From Bactrocera neohumeralis (taxonomy: Eukaryota > Arthropoda > Insecta > Diptera > Tephritidae), in contig NC_065923.1 of assembly GCF_024586455.1 (NCBI RefSeq), positions 66,499,076 through 66,563,075 of the forward strand: 64,000 nt of DNA. Direction: 5' to 3'. Positions 32,961 through 45,665 of this stretch are shown here, in pieces. The notes beneath the pieces were generated by a model. It was not told the origin of the DNA, ran no database searches, and saw only the letters and a list, made by a program, of their open reading frames with translations. Made by a program: the position numbers and the translations under genes. Positions within the stretch are counted from its first letter, which is position 1; the number at the start of each line of letters is the position of its first letter.

Positions 32961-34679
32961 TCATTACTAGTGAATGTTGCTCACAGAACTTTCCTCAATT
33001 TCTGCACATGTCTCCATTCTTTCTTATTTATATAACATTCAAATTTTCTTTTAAAAGACATCTATCCCGATTTTGAATTCTTTGAAAAAACTTTAGTTCA
33101 GCATTTTCGAAAATATTTAATATTTTATATATCATATTTAGGGCTTATTAGATTATTATAGAACTGAAATCTGGATTATAATACAGTTGATTTCATGCCT
33201 CTTGTAATATTGTCTAAGTTTTTATACTTTTTAGAATAGTATATTGAAAATCTGAAATTTTTTAGTATCATTGAAATGTCTAAAGAATTATTCCGTAATG
33301 TGCACCTGAAATGCTTTTGCTTCAATAACATTGTTTCTGAATTCCTTTTATTTAAGAATTCCAATCCTTCTGATAAAATACTGAAGCTTGACAAATTTAA
33401 TAATTTCTCACTTTATTGCATTGCAAATGAAATTCTATAACACTACAAACTACTTGCGCACATTTTCTTCATCAACACTTATTATTATCAGCAGTTAGCG
33501 ACTTCATTAGCACTCACTAAGAGCATTTTTCAAAATATCTACCGAAAACAATAACATTCAACAGAGGAAAGGGATTGTCAGTCAGCTGCATTCATGAAAT
33601 AACTTCATCAACAAGAGTTAGCTGAGAGCAAAAATAGTTGCTGGCAAAAGCATAAAGGGTGATACACAAGGAACACTATTAAAATTTCCAAATGAAACAT
33701 AATTTTCCGCAGCTTTTGATGTTTGACTTTTATATGTATATAGATAAAATTCGTTTAATATATTGCTTCCTGTTACTTTTGAAGTACTTTGATAGCGTTT
33801 TAGATTAAAATAAAGTAAGGTTAGATTGCAATCTTTTTGTTTTTGTGCATAAATTCGCAAAGCCTATGATAGACAACCCCTGACTATGAGAATTATTACG
33901 CTTAACTAATTCACAAAGCTAGAATCGGCAATTTAGATAATTTTCCTAACTGTTTTGCCGCAATTTTTTTGTATCAAGTGCCTAAAATTGTGCTAATGAA
34001 ATATTTAATTGATTGCATAAATTTTTACTATTTTCTCAAGAGCTTTCCCTGCAATATTGATAAGTAAAAAATCCTTTTAAAATCCAGAAATATCTCAACT
34101 TTATAAAGTACTCTAAGTATATGTAAAAAAAAATTTGAACCACCCTGTACTCAAAGAAATTCATAAATAAGCTTCCAGAAAACTATTGAAAGACAACATG
34201 AAAAACAACCTTAGGGCAAGACTGCTGCAACAAGTCAGTCAACAAGTTTGCTGTGCAGCATCCTTTGAAGACAAAGTGAAAATACTAAATTACTCAGCAA
34301 TGTAGACAACACCAAGTACCAAGTAAAACAACAACTTAACAGTTGCGAACGATAGTCACTGATATACATACTGGTATATAACGCTGCATCGATTGTAAAC
34401 ACATAGTATAGTATTAAGCCTTTAGTGTGTTTTCAATTTTGTTTTTGAACTTCAAAAGTTTACAATTAACTTAGTACTTTTGTCGCGCTGTCACTTTTCA
34501 CTTGGTGATTTTTCAGTTAGTTTTAAGTAATTTACTTAAACCATCTGTATGTCGTAGAAATTATATTTCAGCTTTGAATATTGATTTAAGTTGTTTGTTA
34601 TTTTATAATTAGTAACTTCATTTCGGTAAGTTTTTTTTGTTAGACGGAAAACTGGAAGGGATTAAGTAGCATACAACGT
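32961..34679. other. Noncoding stretch
   Basis: AT-rich, no supported gene. The ORFs at 33176-33394 and 33618-33860 lack domains. Confidence 0.55.
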
Positions 34680-35590
34680 CTTTTTATGAAAATTAAAAAT
34701 TATCAAGAATGCGTTCAACTCTGCAAAGTTTGCCCATATAATCAAAGCTCTATATGAAATACGTGCACCCCAGTATCTCGTAAATATTGTATTGAGCTAT
34801 TTCGAAAGTAGAAGATTGTTATTCTACATTGACGAGAGCACTCAGAGCTACACTATCTAGAGTGGAATATCGCAAGGCTCGGTCTACTACGGAACTTCAT
34901 ATGCGACGGAGTGTTATATGTTACACATGAGGATGACATCACAGTGGCCAAACATCTGGAAGACTTCCGGCTCAAATGCAATGATAGCATAAATGGTCTG
35001 AGCTGAGCAGAAAACGGAAGTTTGGTCATAAACACAAGGAAGGTGGAAGAAAAGGTTTAACTCACTATAGAGGAATGCGACATTATTTCACAGCCGCAAC
35101 TGAAGTATCTGGTAGTAATATTGGACTCCAGATTAAAATTTAAGGAACACCTGGCGTATACTTCCAATAAAGCAAACAAAATATATACTGATCTATATAG
35201 AATGATGACAATAGGAAATGCGTGCGTTTCATCCGCCGAGCTTTAGTACCACAAGCAATGAGTTCCGTAACTGAGCACGTATTTTTTCAATGTCCTCGAT
35301 TTTCAAATGTAAGGGAAAAGTTAAAAACTTCACTTGGCGGTAGTTTTTCGTTGGAAATTTGACAGCACTCATGTTTCAGTCCTCTGGTAAATGGAAAGCT
35401 TTCAGCGAAGCGTCAGCTCTAATTATGAAAAAAACAAAGTCATATACAGTATATTAGGCGTCAATCAGTGCGTATGATATATGAGACTTGTAGTATTTCT
35501 CTCTATCATGAAGTAATACTTAATACGGTGGTACCGTGGGAGAACCCGCATTTCGGCTTCGATGCTTCCTCCTACTATAAAAAAATAATA
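34680..35590 (+). mobile_element. R1-type LINE relic (RT palm, thumb, zinc-finger end, 3' UTR)
   Basis: Plus strand: KNYQECVQLCK...HIIKALYEIRAPQYLVNIV-like start, LSYFESRRLLFYIDES, GISQGS, DDITVAKHLEDFRLKCNDSI (catalytic DD at about 34930), then PQLKYLVVILDSRLKFKEHL and NKANKIYTDLYRMMT. At about 35235 it jumps to EHVFFQCPRFSNVREKLKTS LGG, the C-terminal zinc-binding region, and SYIQYIRRQSV-like end, then a 3' UTR GGTGGTACCGTGGGAGA and CTCCTACTATAAAAAAATAA. Frameshifts throughout. The thumb-to-finger segment is deleted. Confidence 0.85.
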
Positions 35591-35599
35591 AACGAAAAA

Positions 35600-35830
35600 A
35601 ATATATATCACAATTTTAAATTCCATATGTTTTTCTTCACATAAAATAAATTTAGAACCAATAATATTATCGAAATAAACTTTGCACAAATAGTGATTTT
35701 GAGATATGCCATATTGTGTCTTAAAATTATCGAAATCGGACAATAACTTTTCAAGCGCCAAATAAAGCATTTGCAAACCCCAGCACCTGCTGGCTTTTTA
35801 CCTAATATAACGGTTTATCTGTGCTTACGG
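35600..35830 (+). repeat. Fragment related to the 27.8-28.9 kb repeat
   Basis: AGAACCAATAATATTATCGA AATAAACTTTGCACAAATAG matches, with changes, the block at 28752-28800 of the repeat above. Further blocks (ATCGAAATCGGACAATAACT) are typical of such noncoding fly repeats. Confidence 0.5.
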
Positions 35831-37019
35831 GTTACCTATACAGATAATATATGCCATACATTTCGAATAATATGTGACTTATCTTATTGAAACGTACAGG
35901 TTTAATATAAGTTAACAATATATCAAATATGATTGTAATCCACAATCACTATTCGTCGATTTCATTCCTTGATAAAAACTTTTGTCAACACCTGAAGATA
36001 TTAAAATGCGAGCAAGCAAACTACTATAAAAATATTTAACTTTCGATACATAAAATACTTAAAAATTCAAATTTAAACTCCACAACTTTGCTTAAAACTG
36101 TTTTAGAACGCAATACATAGAATGAAGTCTACAAATATCACTCATACGCACCGGTCTACTTCGAAATTTACCCAGCGTCATGCAATTGTCAACAAAACAA
36201 ACAGCAAAATTTAAACTGAAAATAGCCACAACACACAGTTGCGATCTAAATTCTTGTCTGTATAAAAAGAAAAAGATAATATTTCGCCGAAATTTATTTT
36301 AATTTTCTATATTTTTCTCTCTACTGCAATCAAACACAGCGCCGCTGCACAAAACGGGTCTCGCATAACATGATATGGAATAAAGATATCAAATTTAAAA
36401 ATAGAGTATTAATAACTGTTATATTATATGTCCCAAAAAATATTCAAAAATAAAATAAATGGCAAAAACTCATTTCATGCGCAGTTCATTCGTCTACTTT
36501 TGCTGCAGCGCAGTTTCCATTTTCGAATTGTGACATTGTCATTTGTGTAGTCCTAAACAAGCAAACCATTAAACAAACAGCAAAAAAATCGAGTACTTGA
36601 AATGTGAACGCCCACAATGGGAAAAAATTATTTACATGTTTCTCGTTTTGATGTTAAATATTTCCCCGCGTTATTGCTTTTCTGCAAATGAAATATGACA
36701 ATATCATGTTTCGTGGTGAGAGGAGAAAACTCGTTTTATAATTTTATTATTTTTAAAACAAAATATTGTGCATAAAGTTTGTAGTCATTTGGAAGAGTGA
36801 TTGAAATTTTTTAACGTATTAGTAAAAAAAAGATATACATAATTTTATTTATATTTTATTATTATTATACTTCATAATATATTTTTATTTATAAAACATA
36901 TTTTTGCAGAGGAACAAACTAATATTTTACTGAGCATATATTTTTCAATAATTCTTTCTCACTATTATCGGCGATGCAAGCCAAAGGTACCACAACCTCT
37001 TATCGAATTGGGTACAGTG
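35831..37019. other. AT-rich noncoding stretch
   Basis: Nothing supported. 36730-36900 is nearly pure A/T. Confidence 0.6.
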
Positions 37020-37990
37020 AAGATACTTAACCGTCAACCCAAGTAACACTGAAATGGTCTTATTTCACAGAAGGTATAAAACCCCAGACATGCCACTCTT
37101 CTCATTCGGAGGCTCACGGTGTTAAACGCCTTATACTACTATATAGGGGAACAGTTAGAAAGAGTTGAGCTCTCTGACCAAAGCTGATTTTTGGGCTCTA
37201 CAATACCATAAACAACACAATAATGTTTTATGTAGTATGTGTATATGGTGGAGGGCGCTCGTAAAAATTACACTCGATTAGAAGTTTGAATATTTCCAAA
37301 AGAGACGTCTGTTGCGCTTTTCGGACTATACCAACAATGGTAATGAATGCCACTCCATACATATTACCCGTGGTTACAACCAACATGAGAATTGCTGCGA
37401 TGGTCGTTGTAAGAAATAGAGAAGCTTGTATGTTTAAAGACTTAAACAAGGATATTCAGACATTTCCTCCTTCTTCGACCACATCCCTGAAAACTTGACT
37501 CACTATGGCACAGAGTCTATTGCTGTTGGCTTTTTCTCTGCTTAGTTTTCAAGGGTGGGTCAAAATTCAAAAAGAAAGTTGAAAGGAGTTCTGTAAGGAG
37601 TTCTTCGTCAAGCTTAGTTATCGAATCACTGTGCCTGGCCATAACGAAATCGCTTGAAACTGCAAAGCCGATTAACTCGTAATCGAGGATATCTCGGGTC
37701 CACTTACATTGGTTGGGGAACAAGCTGAATCTCCGTTGTTATCTTGTTTATTCTAAATTGATCTTGCTTGAGCTTAACAAGCTTCAGTCAACCACCAGCT
37801 TCTATGCAATTTCGAAATCCTTCTGGCTTAGAATACAAGACAAGAGGTCCACTAAACTACTTGTACTAAACAAGGTTAATCTTGCTGCAATCGTAGGCTC
37901 TTACTGGACATTGTTTAATAGGATAGCTCAGTCATACATTCGGCGGCCTCGAAGAGATAGTCAAAATTGACATTAAGTAAGCCTTAAAGT
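37020..37990 (+). mobile_element. RNase-H-bearing LINE relic (RT end to C-terminus)
   Basis: Plus strand. WWRALVKITLD then RDVCCAFRTIPTMVMNATPY ILPVVTTNMRIAAMVVVRNR EACMFKDLNK (37286-37450) is the region after the RT thumb of I-type LINEs. HIPENLTHYGTESIAVGFFS follows, with the RNase H core mostly lost; VPGHNEIA (about 37632-37655) is its final block. Then SKSFWLRIQDKRSTKLLVLN KVNLAAIV (37815-37895) and LEEIVKIDIK at the end (37948-37977). Many stops. A different family from the 14.7/61.2 kb pair by sequence. Confidence 0.75.
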
Positions 37991-39419
37991 GTTTGTTGGT
38001 TAAAATAGCTGAGAATTACAAGAAATTCTTTGCTTTCAACTGAAATACCAGTAAGTTAACATTTCAAACTCACTTCTAGTCCAAGAGTGGTATATGAACT
38101 GACCAATATAAGAGCTCAAATTAAGCTGTTCGCAGCGAAATCGTAATAATAAGTAAACTTTAAGTAGAAATATGCTTAGTCTTTGAACTGTAATACACCA
38201 CTTTAATGATATCCTGTAATTTTACTGTATTTTCTCAGCTACTCTACACTATCAACTACAACACAAGCACACAGAAATGTACAAGCAGCATAAGCAAAGT
38301 CGAAATTGCTTTCGCAATCCCTACAGCAACAACCCACAGCAATTCATAAATGGCCAACAGCGTCTGCACCTACGCCATGCGCACATACCGAGATATGTGT
38401 ACATATGTGTTACACACATATATAGGTATAAAGCACATTAAGCAATCCCGCTTGATGCCCACGCTTAAACACCTTCGCTTGCATACTTTCACTGGAAAAT
38501 TTCGATGAAAATTTTGCGCTTTTCACACTGTTGCCAGTACTTTGCAATGGCACGAGAGTAGCTGTACAAAAAAAAATGCAAAAACAATAAGGCAAAAAGA
38601 CAAAAATCCAATTGATAAGTTTTATAAAGTATAATGCAGTGAATCCCACTACTGCACGAGTGACAAGCCAAACAACAGCGCCGAGCAGAGTTTGCAGAAA
38701 ACTATGTGGAAATTCACAGAAATTACTAACAACTCTACCACATGAACTCTTGTACATTATACGAATATATGGTGAAGCTCTGAACATACCGCTTGTATAC
38801 AGTAGCACTATCAGTGACACAAGCGTGTTGCTGCCAACAGCAAGTTAGCGGTACAGGTTAAGCAAGCTGGTGTCCACATACATAGCTTAACATCTCAGAA
38901 GTCTTCATTTGGCGTCCTCATATTACTGCGACACCATAGAATTTCACTTTTCACATAGTTAGTTGCCACTAAGCGACCAGCCACCCATCGCTCACCTGGT
39001 TGCGTGGTTGCGCCCGCAATACGCGTGTGGTTTGCCTTATTTTTTACGCACTCAACTCGTTGATGAAGCTTCACTTTGAAGTTGCTTGTATTTTCCAATG
39101 AAATTTTGTCGGATTTCACTCTTCAAAGGTTAAGTTAGAGAGAAATTAAAATTTTAATATCGTCTCTACTAAATGGTTGCTGTAATTTAGTGGGATTAAA
39201 ATTTAATTTCGCGCTCAAAGTATTGCAGTTGAGCTTTTTGAAGCAAGGTAATTGAGTTTGTGTACCAAAAATAATTATCTTAATTAAATAAGAACGTATA
39301 CACAGTATGGAGAGTACTGTCAACTGAAATTGATCAAGCTGTAGTTTGCTGCAATGTAGGAGGATGGTCTGACTAGCACTTATCACATTTTTTTGTACAT
39401 TAAAAGTGTATAAAAAGAT
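37991..39419. other. Noncoding stretch
   Basis: No supported gene. The hydrophobic ORFs at 38410-38820 and 38489-38671 (minus) look like AT-rich artefacts. A GC-richer segment at 38895-39119 has a 74-codon open frame without a domain. Confidence 0.5.
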
Positions 39420-39660
39420 AAGTTTTCTGGTTTTGATCTGACCATTTGAATAACAGTTATAACTTATAATGGTCCGATCTGAACAATATGTTTGGAGATT
39501 GTATCAATGTCTTGGATAATAATCTCTGCCAAATTTCATGAAGATACCTGAACAACTAAAAGAGTTTTCCATACAATGATTTGTTTTTGATCGGTCAGTT
39601 GTATGGCAAATATATGCTACAGTAGTCCGACGTGAAGAATTTGCGCAGAGATTGTAGATA
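39420..39660 (+). repeat. Dispersed fly repeat fragment
   Basis: ATAATGGTCCGATCTGAACA, TGCCAAATTTCATGAAGATA, TTGTTTTTGATCGGTCAGTT GTATGG and ACAGTAGTCCGAC. These are the reverse of the CCATACAAACTGACCGATCA-type blocks at 12.6 kb. Noncoding. Confidence 0.55.
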
Positions 39661-39719
39661 TTTTTTGAGCAATCATAGTTTTTCGATATCGCCAGTTCTT
39701 CTTGATGAGAAAAACTGAG

Positions 39720-41600
39720 ATCTTCAGTACTCTTGAATATGTACAACGCCCTCTTCGAAGCCGGAATATTCCCTGAACCCTGGAAGAAGTAACGGCTGGT
39801 GCTAATCAGTAAGGGGAAAGAAGATCCCAACTTGTCATCAGCATACCGTCGACTATGCATGCTCAACACAGCGGAAAAGCTCCTCGACTCGAAGCGGCTA
39901 TCAACGAAGCTGGAGGACTCTCCCATAGTCAATACGGCGTTAGAGCCGGCGGATCAACTCTAGTAGCTATTAAACGCGTCATTGAAAAAGTAGAAGCCGC
40001 GCAGCGTAGATGACTTAAATACAAAAGAAGAGTGTTGCTGGCGAGTTTAGATGTCCGAAATGCCTTCAACAGCGCTTGATGGGTGGATATGATCGACGCT
40101 TTAGAAAAAAGCTTTATATTTCCTGACTACCTCAGAGCTGTTGTGCGGAGCTAGCTTAATAACAGAAAAATATTGTACCAAACTCGAGAGAGATCACGAC
40201 AAATGGCGGTCACATCAGGAGCAGCACAAGGATTCATTCTAGACCTAGACTTGTGGAACATCAGCTACGATGCTATTCTAAAATTCGAGAGCCAGACGAA
40301 TCGTGCTTAATTGGTTAAGTGGACATTGCGGCAATAATTACAGCATGAGACATAGAAAAAGCGCGAAGAAAACTTAATCAGGTCATGATACGGACACAAG
40401 CATGGCTCGACTCACGCAACCTCTAACTCGCTACGGGAAAAACCGGAACTACTATTGCTGACGAGCAAACACATTCCTCTCGTATTAAGCTAAGGAAATT
40501 CTTAGGACACAAAAAGAAGTAAACTACCTAGGCGTAAGACTGGCTGCCAGACTAACCTTCTAAGCACAAATCCAGCGCACCGCAGAAAAGGTAGCGAATA
40601 TCACTTTCCAACAAAGCAGACTAATGGCCAACATAGGGGACCCCAGCCAAGAAAAAAGAAAACTCCTAATGTCGACGACAATCAGCGTCCTATTATACGT
40701 AGATGAGATCTGGGCAGATGTGCTTAAAAAGGAAAACCGGTGTAAGGTAGCGGCTAGAATGCACCGCACCCCAGTCCTCAGAGTGGAATCAGCCTACCGA
40801 ATAGTGTCAGGTGATGCAAATTACTTATAAAAGGTAATAACCCAATTGACCTTCTCGTATACGAAAGAAAAAAAGGAAAAGGCTGTGAGAGCTAAAGAAT
40901 CAATCCGATATAGAATAAGTATAGAAAGATGCAATAATCACATGGCAACAAAGATCGGAGAATGAGAGTCGCGGCTGATGTACCAGACTATTAAATGACT
41001 TAAACTTATGGGCAAGCCGTAAACTTGCAGAAGTCAACTTTTATGCAAACCAGCTGTTATCCGGTCACGGACACTTCAAGAAGTACTTCCACAGAATGGG
41101 GAAAGTCGAAGAGCCTTAACCAACGATGCGACAGAAGACGACGCTGAACCCACATTCATTTAATGTGTGCGATGGCAGCGAAAACGCACCACAGTAGAAG
41201 ACTTGGTTGGTCCAATAGACACGCACAATTTAATCAGCGTCATGCTGGATAGTGAAGCAAACTGGGAAAATATCCAAAAATTCGCAGCAATTTTGCTATG
41301 CAGGAATTAAAGGAACTTGGACGCAGATGCGTAGATGCAAATATCTCAAATATAAAAATGGAAAGCCACCCTAAAGCCATTCAAATACGAAGCCAGGGTG
41401 GGCGATGGTTCCTTAGAGGAGATTTTCGGTGGCCCAATAATTCCACATAGTAGAACTCTCTGGTCGTTCTACCCTTCTTTAGATAGTCGTTTTAGATCAG
41501 ACGTTTTGTACAGCCTTCGAGCAGATTCATCGAGTGAAGTACACAATTTCGATTGTTCATTGGTCTCTGATGTGTACGAGTACCAATAGATTCATATCTC
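39720..41600 (+). mobile_element. R1-type LINE relic, RT to 3' end
   Basis: The longest R1-type copy here, heavily mutated. In order: YNALFEAGIFPEPWKK and LVLISKGKEDPNLSSAYRRL CMLNTAEKLLD (39740-39890), QYGVRAGGSTLVAIKRVIEK VEAAQR, LLASLDVRNAFNSA (40035-40077), TSGAAQGFI, DLWNISYDAIL, IEKARRKLNQVMIRTQAWL-like, VNYLGVRLAARLTF, then an open piece at 40624-40830 (MANIGDPSQEKRKLLMSTTI SVLLYVDEIWADVLKKENRC) and RKLAEVNFYANQLLSGHGHF KKYFHRMGKVEEP. The YADD box is frameshifted. The 3' part (CCAGGGTGGGCGATGGTTCC at 41392) is shared with the 5.16 kb copy. Downstream there is no poly(A) tail I could define, so the 3' border is approximate. Confidence 0.85.
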
Positions 41601-43739
41601 GTCGATGGACACAAAATGATGCAGGAAGTCGGATTCTGCTTAAAAGGGCTCAAACACTACTGTGAACTACTACTACTACTGAATAGGACCCACGAGGTCG
41701 ATTGAGATGTCTTAGCTATCTCACACACACCTTCAATCGGAGATCTTTTAATACGAGAATGTGGACTTTTATTATGGTATTCTCTATAGCGATTTCGGCG
41801 CACATAAAAAAACGGTTTGCGACCATATTGAAACTCGTTCCACTAATTTTTTATGATCGTCCTCGAAAGAGTGAATCACATTAGTTATCGATACATAACT
41901 ACTATATATAAGGTCTATTAAAATATTACTATCTATATATTTATATATTGAACAAACCCAAATAAAATACTTTAAGACAACGGAAAACTTAGTATCCATC
42001 CAAGACCATTTACCACTCAGTCGTTCCGCCAAAAACTAGGGAAAGTGGTGTCGATAGAAAGCAAACAACTGCCGAGGATGAGAAAAAGTTTACGTGCTAT
42101 CTTTACTAGTTCCCAGCCTTCAGCGTATTGAGATGGAATACCTTCGAAGCGCTCAAAGTAATGCAACGAAGAGAGAAATACAAACCTAATGAATACTTGA
42201 GTGCGTCCCTTTCATCAACCTCCCGAACAATCCACAAACTATGGTTAATATATAGCTGCGAGACTATGAAGGTATCCACCAAATCTTACACCAACTTTTA
42301 ACACAGAATAAACCACCACAGCCAATAAACAACACAAATCTATTATTACGCACCATTTCTCCCCACTTTCTGCTCCACTAATTAATTTCACTAAATACCG
42401 GACTAATATTGCTCAACATTAGGAATGCCACCATGCGCAGCGAGCATTTCACCAACAGCGATTTAATTACTTAAACAGGTTGGTATTTGTATTTGTAGCG
42501 TTGGATTACTAAGATTTCTACCGACAAGTACCTGTCACTAGCAATACAACTCAACTGCCGGCCACAACAAATGCAATAAAAACTTCTTAAACAACAACAA
42601 CACAATCGCTCTTTGCTTGGAATACTCAGAAAACTTTCGCCCAAACAAAAGTATTTGCCAAAGAGCTGCATTAACTTGTACGCTGTTCAAGTGGCGCTGC
42701 CACGCAGCAAAAGATGTTGAAAAAGTTTTCGTTCAAGTCCTGTCTGTTGTCTCGGTTACACGCATTTTTCGCACACACACATATACACAACTACTGACTT
42801 ACAATTTTCACGAGCTCTCGACTGCTCAGCGCTCCCCGGTTGTTAGCTTTCAATTGGAGTTGCAAGTTTGGGGTGTTGCCACTACATGCATACAAGTTGC
42901 AAGACCAGCGCGCGTGTTGCATGTTTATACGAAAATATGTTTTGCATTTTGTTGTGTCATTTCCCAATTCACCGTTGTCGTGTTGCATTCGAAGTTTCGT
43001 GTAATTTTGCTGCCATTTCGAAATTTATGAAAATTCTTTTCCAAGAACTTAGACACTAAAGGCGCTGGGGCTCTCATTGTTTTGTGTTGCACGCTTTGGC
43101 TTTATTCCGAGTATTGTGTTTAGTAGTAAGTAGTTTCATTTCCATAAGCTGCTTGCATAGTTTTATAAGTTTACTTCTGTTGCTGCTTCCAGCACGGGTC
43201 GGCTAGATCTCCTAAGAGAATTGCTGACTTTGGCCTGCAGTGGAATCTCCTTTGATTGCTGTTGTTGGATTTTATGTGTTTTGTTGCTTTTATTGTTGCA
43301 TTTCTCGTTTAGCACTTTCAAGTGTCGTCATGCCATGTTTGCGCGAAAAGTTTCGCTTTTGCCGCTACCTGCGCGTCAGTATTTAAGTGTTCATTTCGTC
43401 CCTCTGCTCTTCCTCGCATTTCTAGTAATTTCCTAGCAATTACTGCTTTTTTCGTTACTTTCATTTGCGTTTATTTCCCGTTTAACTACTAATTACAGGT
43501 TGAATGTAATCAAATAAGCAGTTACTTGTCTTAGTGAACGTCGTTGATTTGAGGCTTAGTCGAGTTAGGCTGAAGATTAAATCACCGCCATTTTGTAGTG
43601 CCCAAAGAGGCCTTAGTCTAGACGACCAATAGTTTTAGCAGAATTTCTTTGCAACGAGCATTCTCTTGAGGTCTGTAAAGTAAGTTAGGAACTTTTGTAG
43701 GTGATCTAGATCTGATGTTCAGAGCATACTGAAGTTAAG
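41601..43739. other. Noncoding stretch
   Basis: No supported gene. An (ACT)n microsatellite lies at about 41664-41680. The GC-richer block at 42600-43440 has open frames of up to 137 codons without recognisable domains; it could be regulatory or 5' UTR of an unseen gene, but nothing in the sequence decides this. Confidence 0.5.
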
Positions 43740-44840
43740 GAGGGAGATTACGAAGCCGCTTTCCCAATCGATGGCAATAGAATAGACGTTTCATTGCCCG
43801 ACTTTGATGGGGTTCGAATATTGATTGCTCGCCTGAAGAACAACAAAGCGACAGAAGCCAGCTTCAACAGCACGAAGAGGAACTACCTTTATGCCACTAT
43901 GGCTAAATTTAGTATCCCCGCAAAACTAATATGACTGAGCATACTGATGGGAAAAAGCTCTCCGAGCCGTTCGATACCAAGCGCGGTTTCAGACAAGGAG
44001 ACTCCCTCTTATTCAAAGTATACATTATCTTTGTGTGACTTCTTCAATCTTTGGCAGGAGAAAATAATACGAGCTGCAGAGCTAAATAGAGAAGATACAG
44101 TTTTCTGTAAGGGCGAACAACAACGGCATCGTTAGTTCTGCTTTCTCCTGACTGGATAATTAAGCGAATCGTATAATCTGAACGAGGACAAGACGAAATA
44201 TCTCCTGTCATCAGATAAACAGTCATATCATTTAGGACTTGGCTCGCACATCACTGTTGACAGTCAAGACTTTGAAGTCGTGGACAAAATTCGTCTATCT
44301 CAGAACCAGAAATAACACCTCGAAATCCAACGCAGCATAACTCTTGCCAAAAAGTGCTACTTCGGACTGAGTAGGCAATTGAGAAGTAAAGTCCTCCCTT
44401 GACGAATGAAGACCAAACTCTATAAGCCCGTCATCATCCCCGTTCTGTTATATGGTGTAGAGGCATGGACGATGGCAAAATCTGATTAGTCAGCGTTACG
44501 AGTTTTCGAGAAAAAGGTTCTGCGGAAGAGTTATTGTCCTTTGCGCATTGGCAAAGGCGAGTACTGGAGTCGATATAACGATGAGCTGTACGAGATATAC
44601 GGTGACAATGACATAGTTCAGCAAATCAAAAGGCAGCGGCTGCGCTGACTAGGTCATGTTGTCCGGATGTGCGAGGATACTCCAGCTTTGAAGGTTTTTG
44701 ATTTCGTACCCGCCGGTGGAAGCAGAACCTCCACACCTTTAGAGAGATCAGATAGGGAAGCACCTAGCTGAACTTGGTATCTCGAATTGGCGCCAAATAG
44801 CAAAGAGAAGAAACGACGCTAGTATAGAAGAAGAAAGCAT
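43740..44840 (+). mobile_element. Endonuclease/RT LINE relic, RT to 3' end
   Basis: Plus strand, frame-broken: EAAFPIDGNRIDVSLPDFDG VRILIARLKNNKAT (43745-43855) leads into the RT; MAKFSIPAKLI; SEPFDTKRGFRQGDSL-like (43960-44010); KIIRAAELNREDTVF; NCQKVLLRTE-type thumb; then SALRVFEKKVLRKSYCPLRI GKGEYW, YNDELYEIYGDNDIVQQIKR QRLR, a stop, GHVVRMCEDTPALKVFD and a GAAGAAGAAAG tail. Same family as 8.34-8.75 kb, about 80-85 per cent alike by eye over the shared 3' part, and clearly older. Confidence 0.85.
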
Positions 44841-45059
44841 TAAAATAAAAATCCTCTGTCCTCTTTCAACGTAGAAGAAATATCAAAATATATATGACTG
44901 AAATCAGTGGAATTTGAATCGACAGAAAAATATCGGTCCCTACAGAGATCTCAGGACAGAGACCTTCCCGGAATAGAAAATATATTGGATAACTGAGGTG
45001 TATAAAATAACAACAACGTTTGTTACCCACGCTCTTCTTAAGGTGCCATTTCAAGAAAA

Positions 45060-45665
45060 TCCACCTTTGCGGCGAGCTTTCCATAAGATGACATCTGAGA
45101 TAACGAGTGGTCTTTTAGACGTGTGGTTTTCAATAAGACAACAATTTTTTCAGAGTTGGTCTTTCTGTTAGCTATTACTTGATTTTCACTCGCTTAGTTT
45201 GCCAATCCATAAAGAACAGAACTCCTCCAGAGCAAGGTTTGTCAATTCTGCAAATTTATCACCAAAACGAGATGTCTATCGATACCGATTTTAGCAAGAA
45301 AATTGTGTTCTGTGATAAAGCTTATTTGTGTTTTAAATTACGTTAAAACAAAATTTTCGCATTTGGAATGATAATAATAAACAAGTCATTTTTGAGACAC
45401 CAAAAAGAATCATTTAATGGGGTTATGTGAAGTCCCTTGTATATGCTGATAAGCCAGAGATTATTGATGCCTCGGAAGTAAACATACGACCCAATTTCTG
45501 GAAAAAGTGATCGAAAATATAGCCCCTCGGCTGGAATTTATACGAGTTAGTCGCCGCGGCCACTTGTTCAAAATCATTTTTAAAAGTGGATGGCAAACTC
45601 CTATTTTCATAATAAAGTTAAGTTAATGGCCATAAACTTTATGCATTTTATTTGTTCTTGAAAAC
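45060..45665 (+). mobile_element. Tc1/mariner-type transposase relic with internal deletion
   Basis: Plus strand: TDFSKKIVFCDKAYLCFKLR (45278-45340, matching the first Asp block FSDEAHF with frame damage), KQVIFETPKRI-like, then a jump past the WFQQDGATCHTA region to WGYVKSLVYADKPEIIDA-like (45418-45470), and WTSRLEFIRASRGGHLF-like C-terminal codons in a shifted frame (45510-45575). About 130 codons containing the second and third Asp are missing, so it is dead. Same transposase group as 50.6 and 54 kb. Confidence 0.75.

Noticed and set aside
33656..34150. Possible transposon between AGGGTGATA and a CACCCTGTA end
   Set aside because: The putative terminal repeats match over only a few bases and no target duplication or ORF was seen.
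38410..38820. Multi-pass membrane-like minus-strand ORF
   Set aside because: Hydrophobicity explained by AT-rich composition; no family resemblance and no splice-site support.
42617..43030. 137-codon plus-strand ORF
   Set aside because: No domain; several frames are open because the block is less AT-rich.
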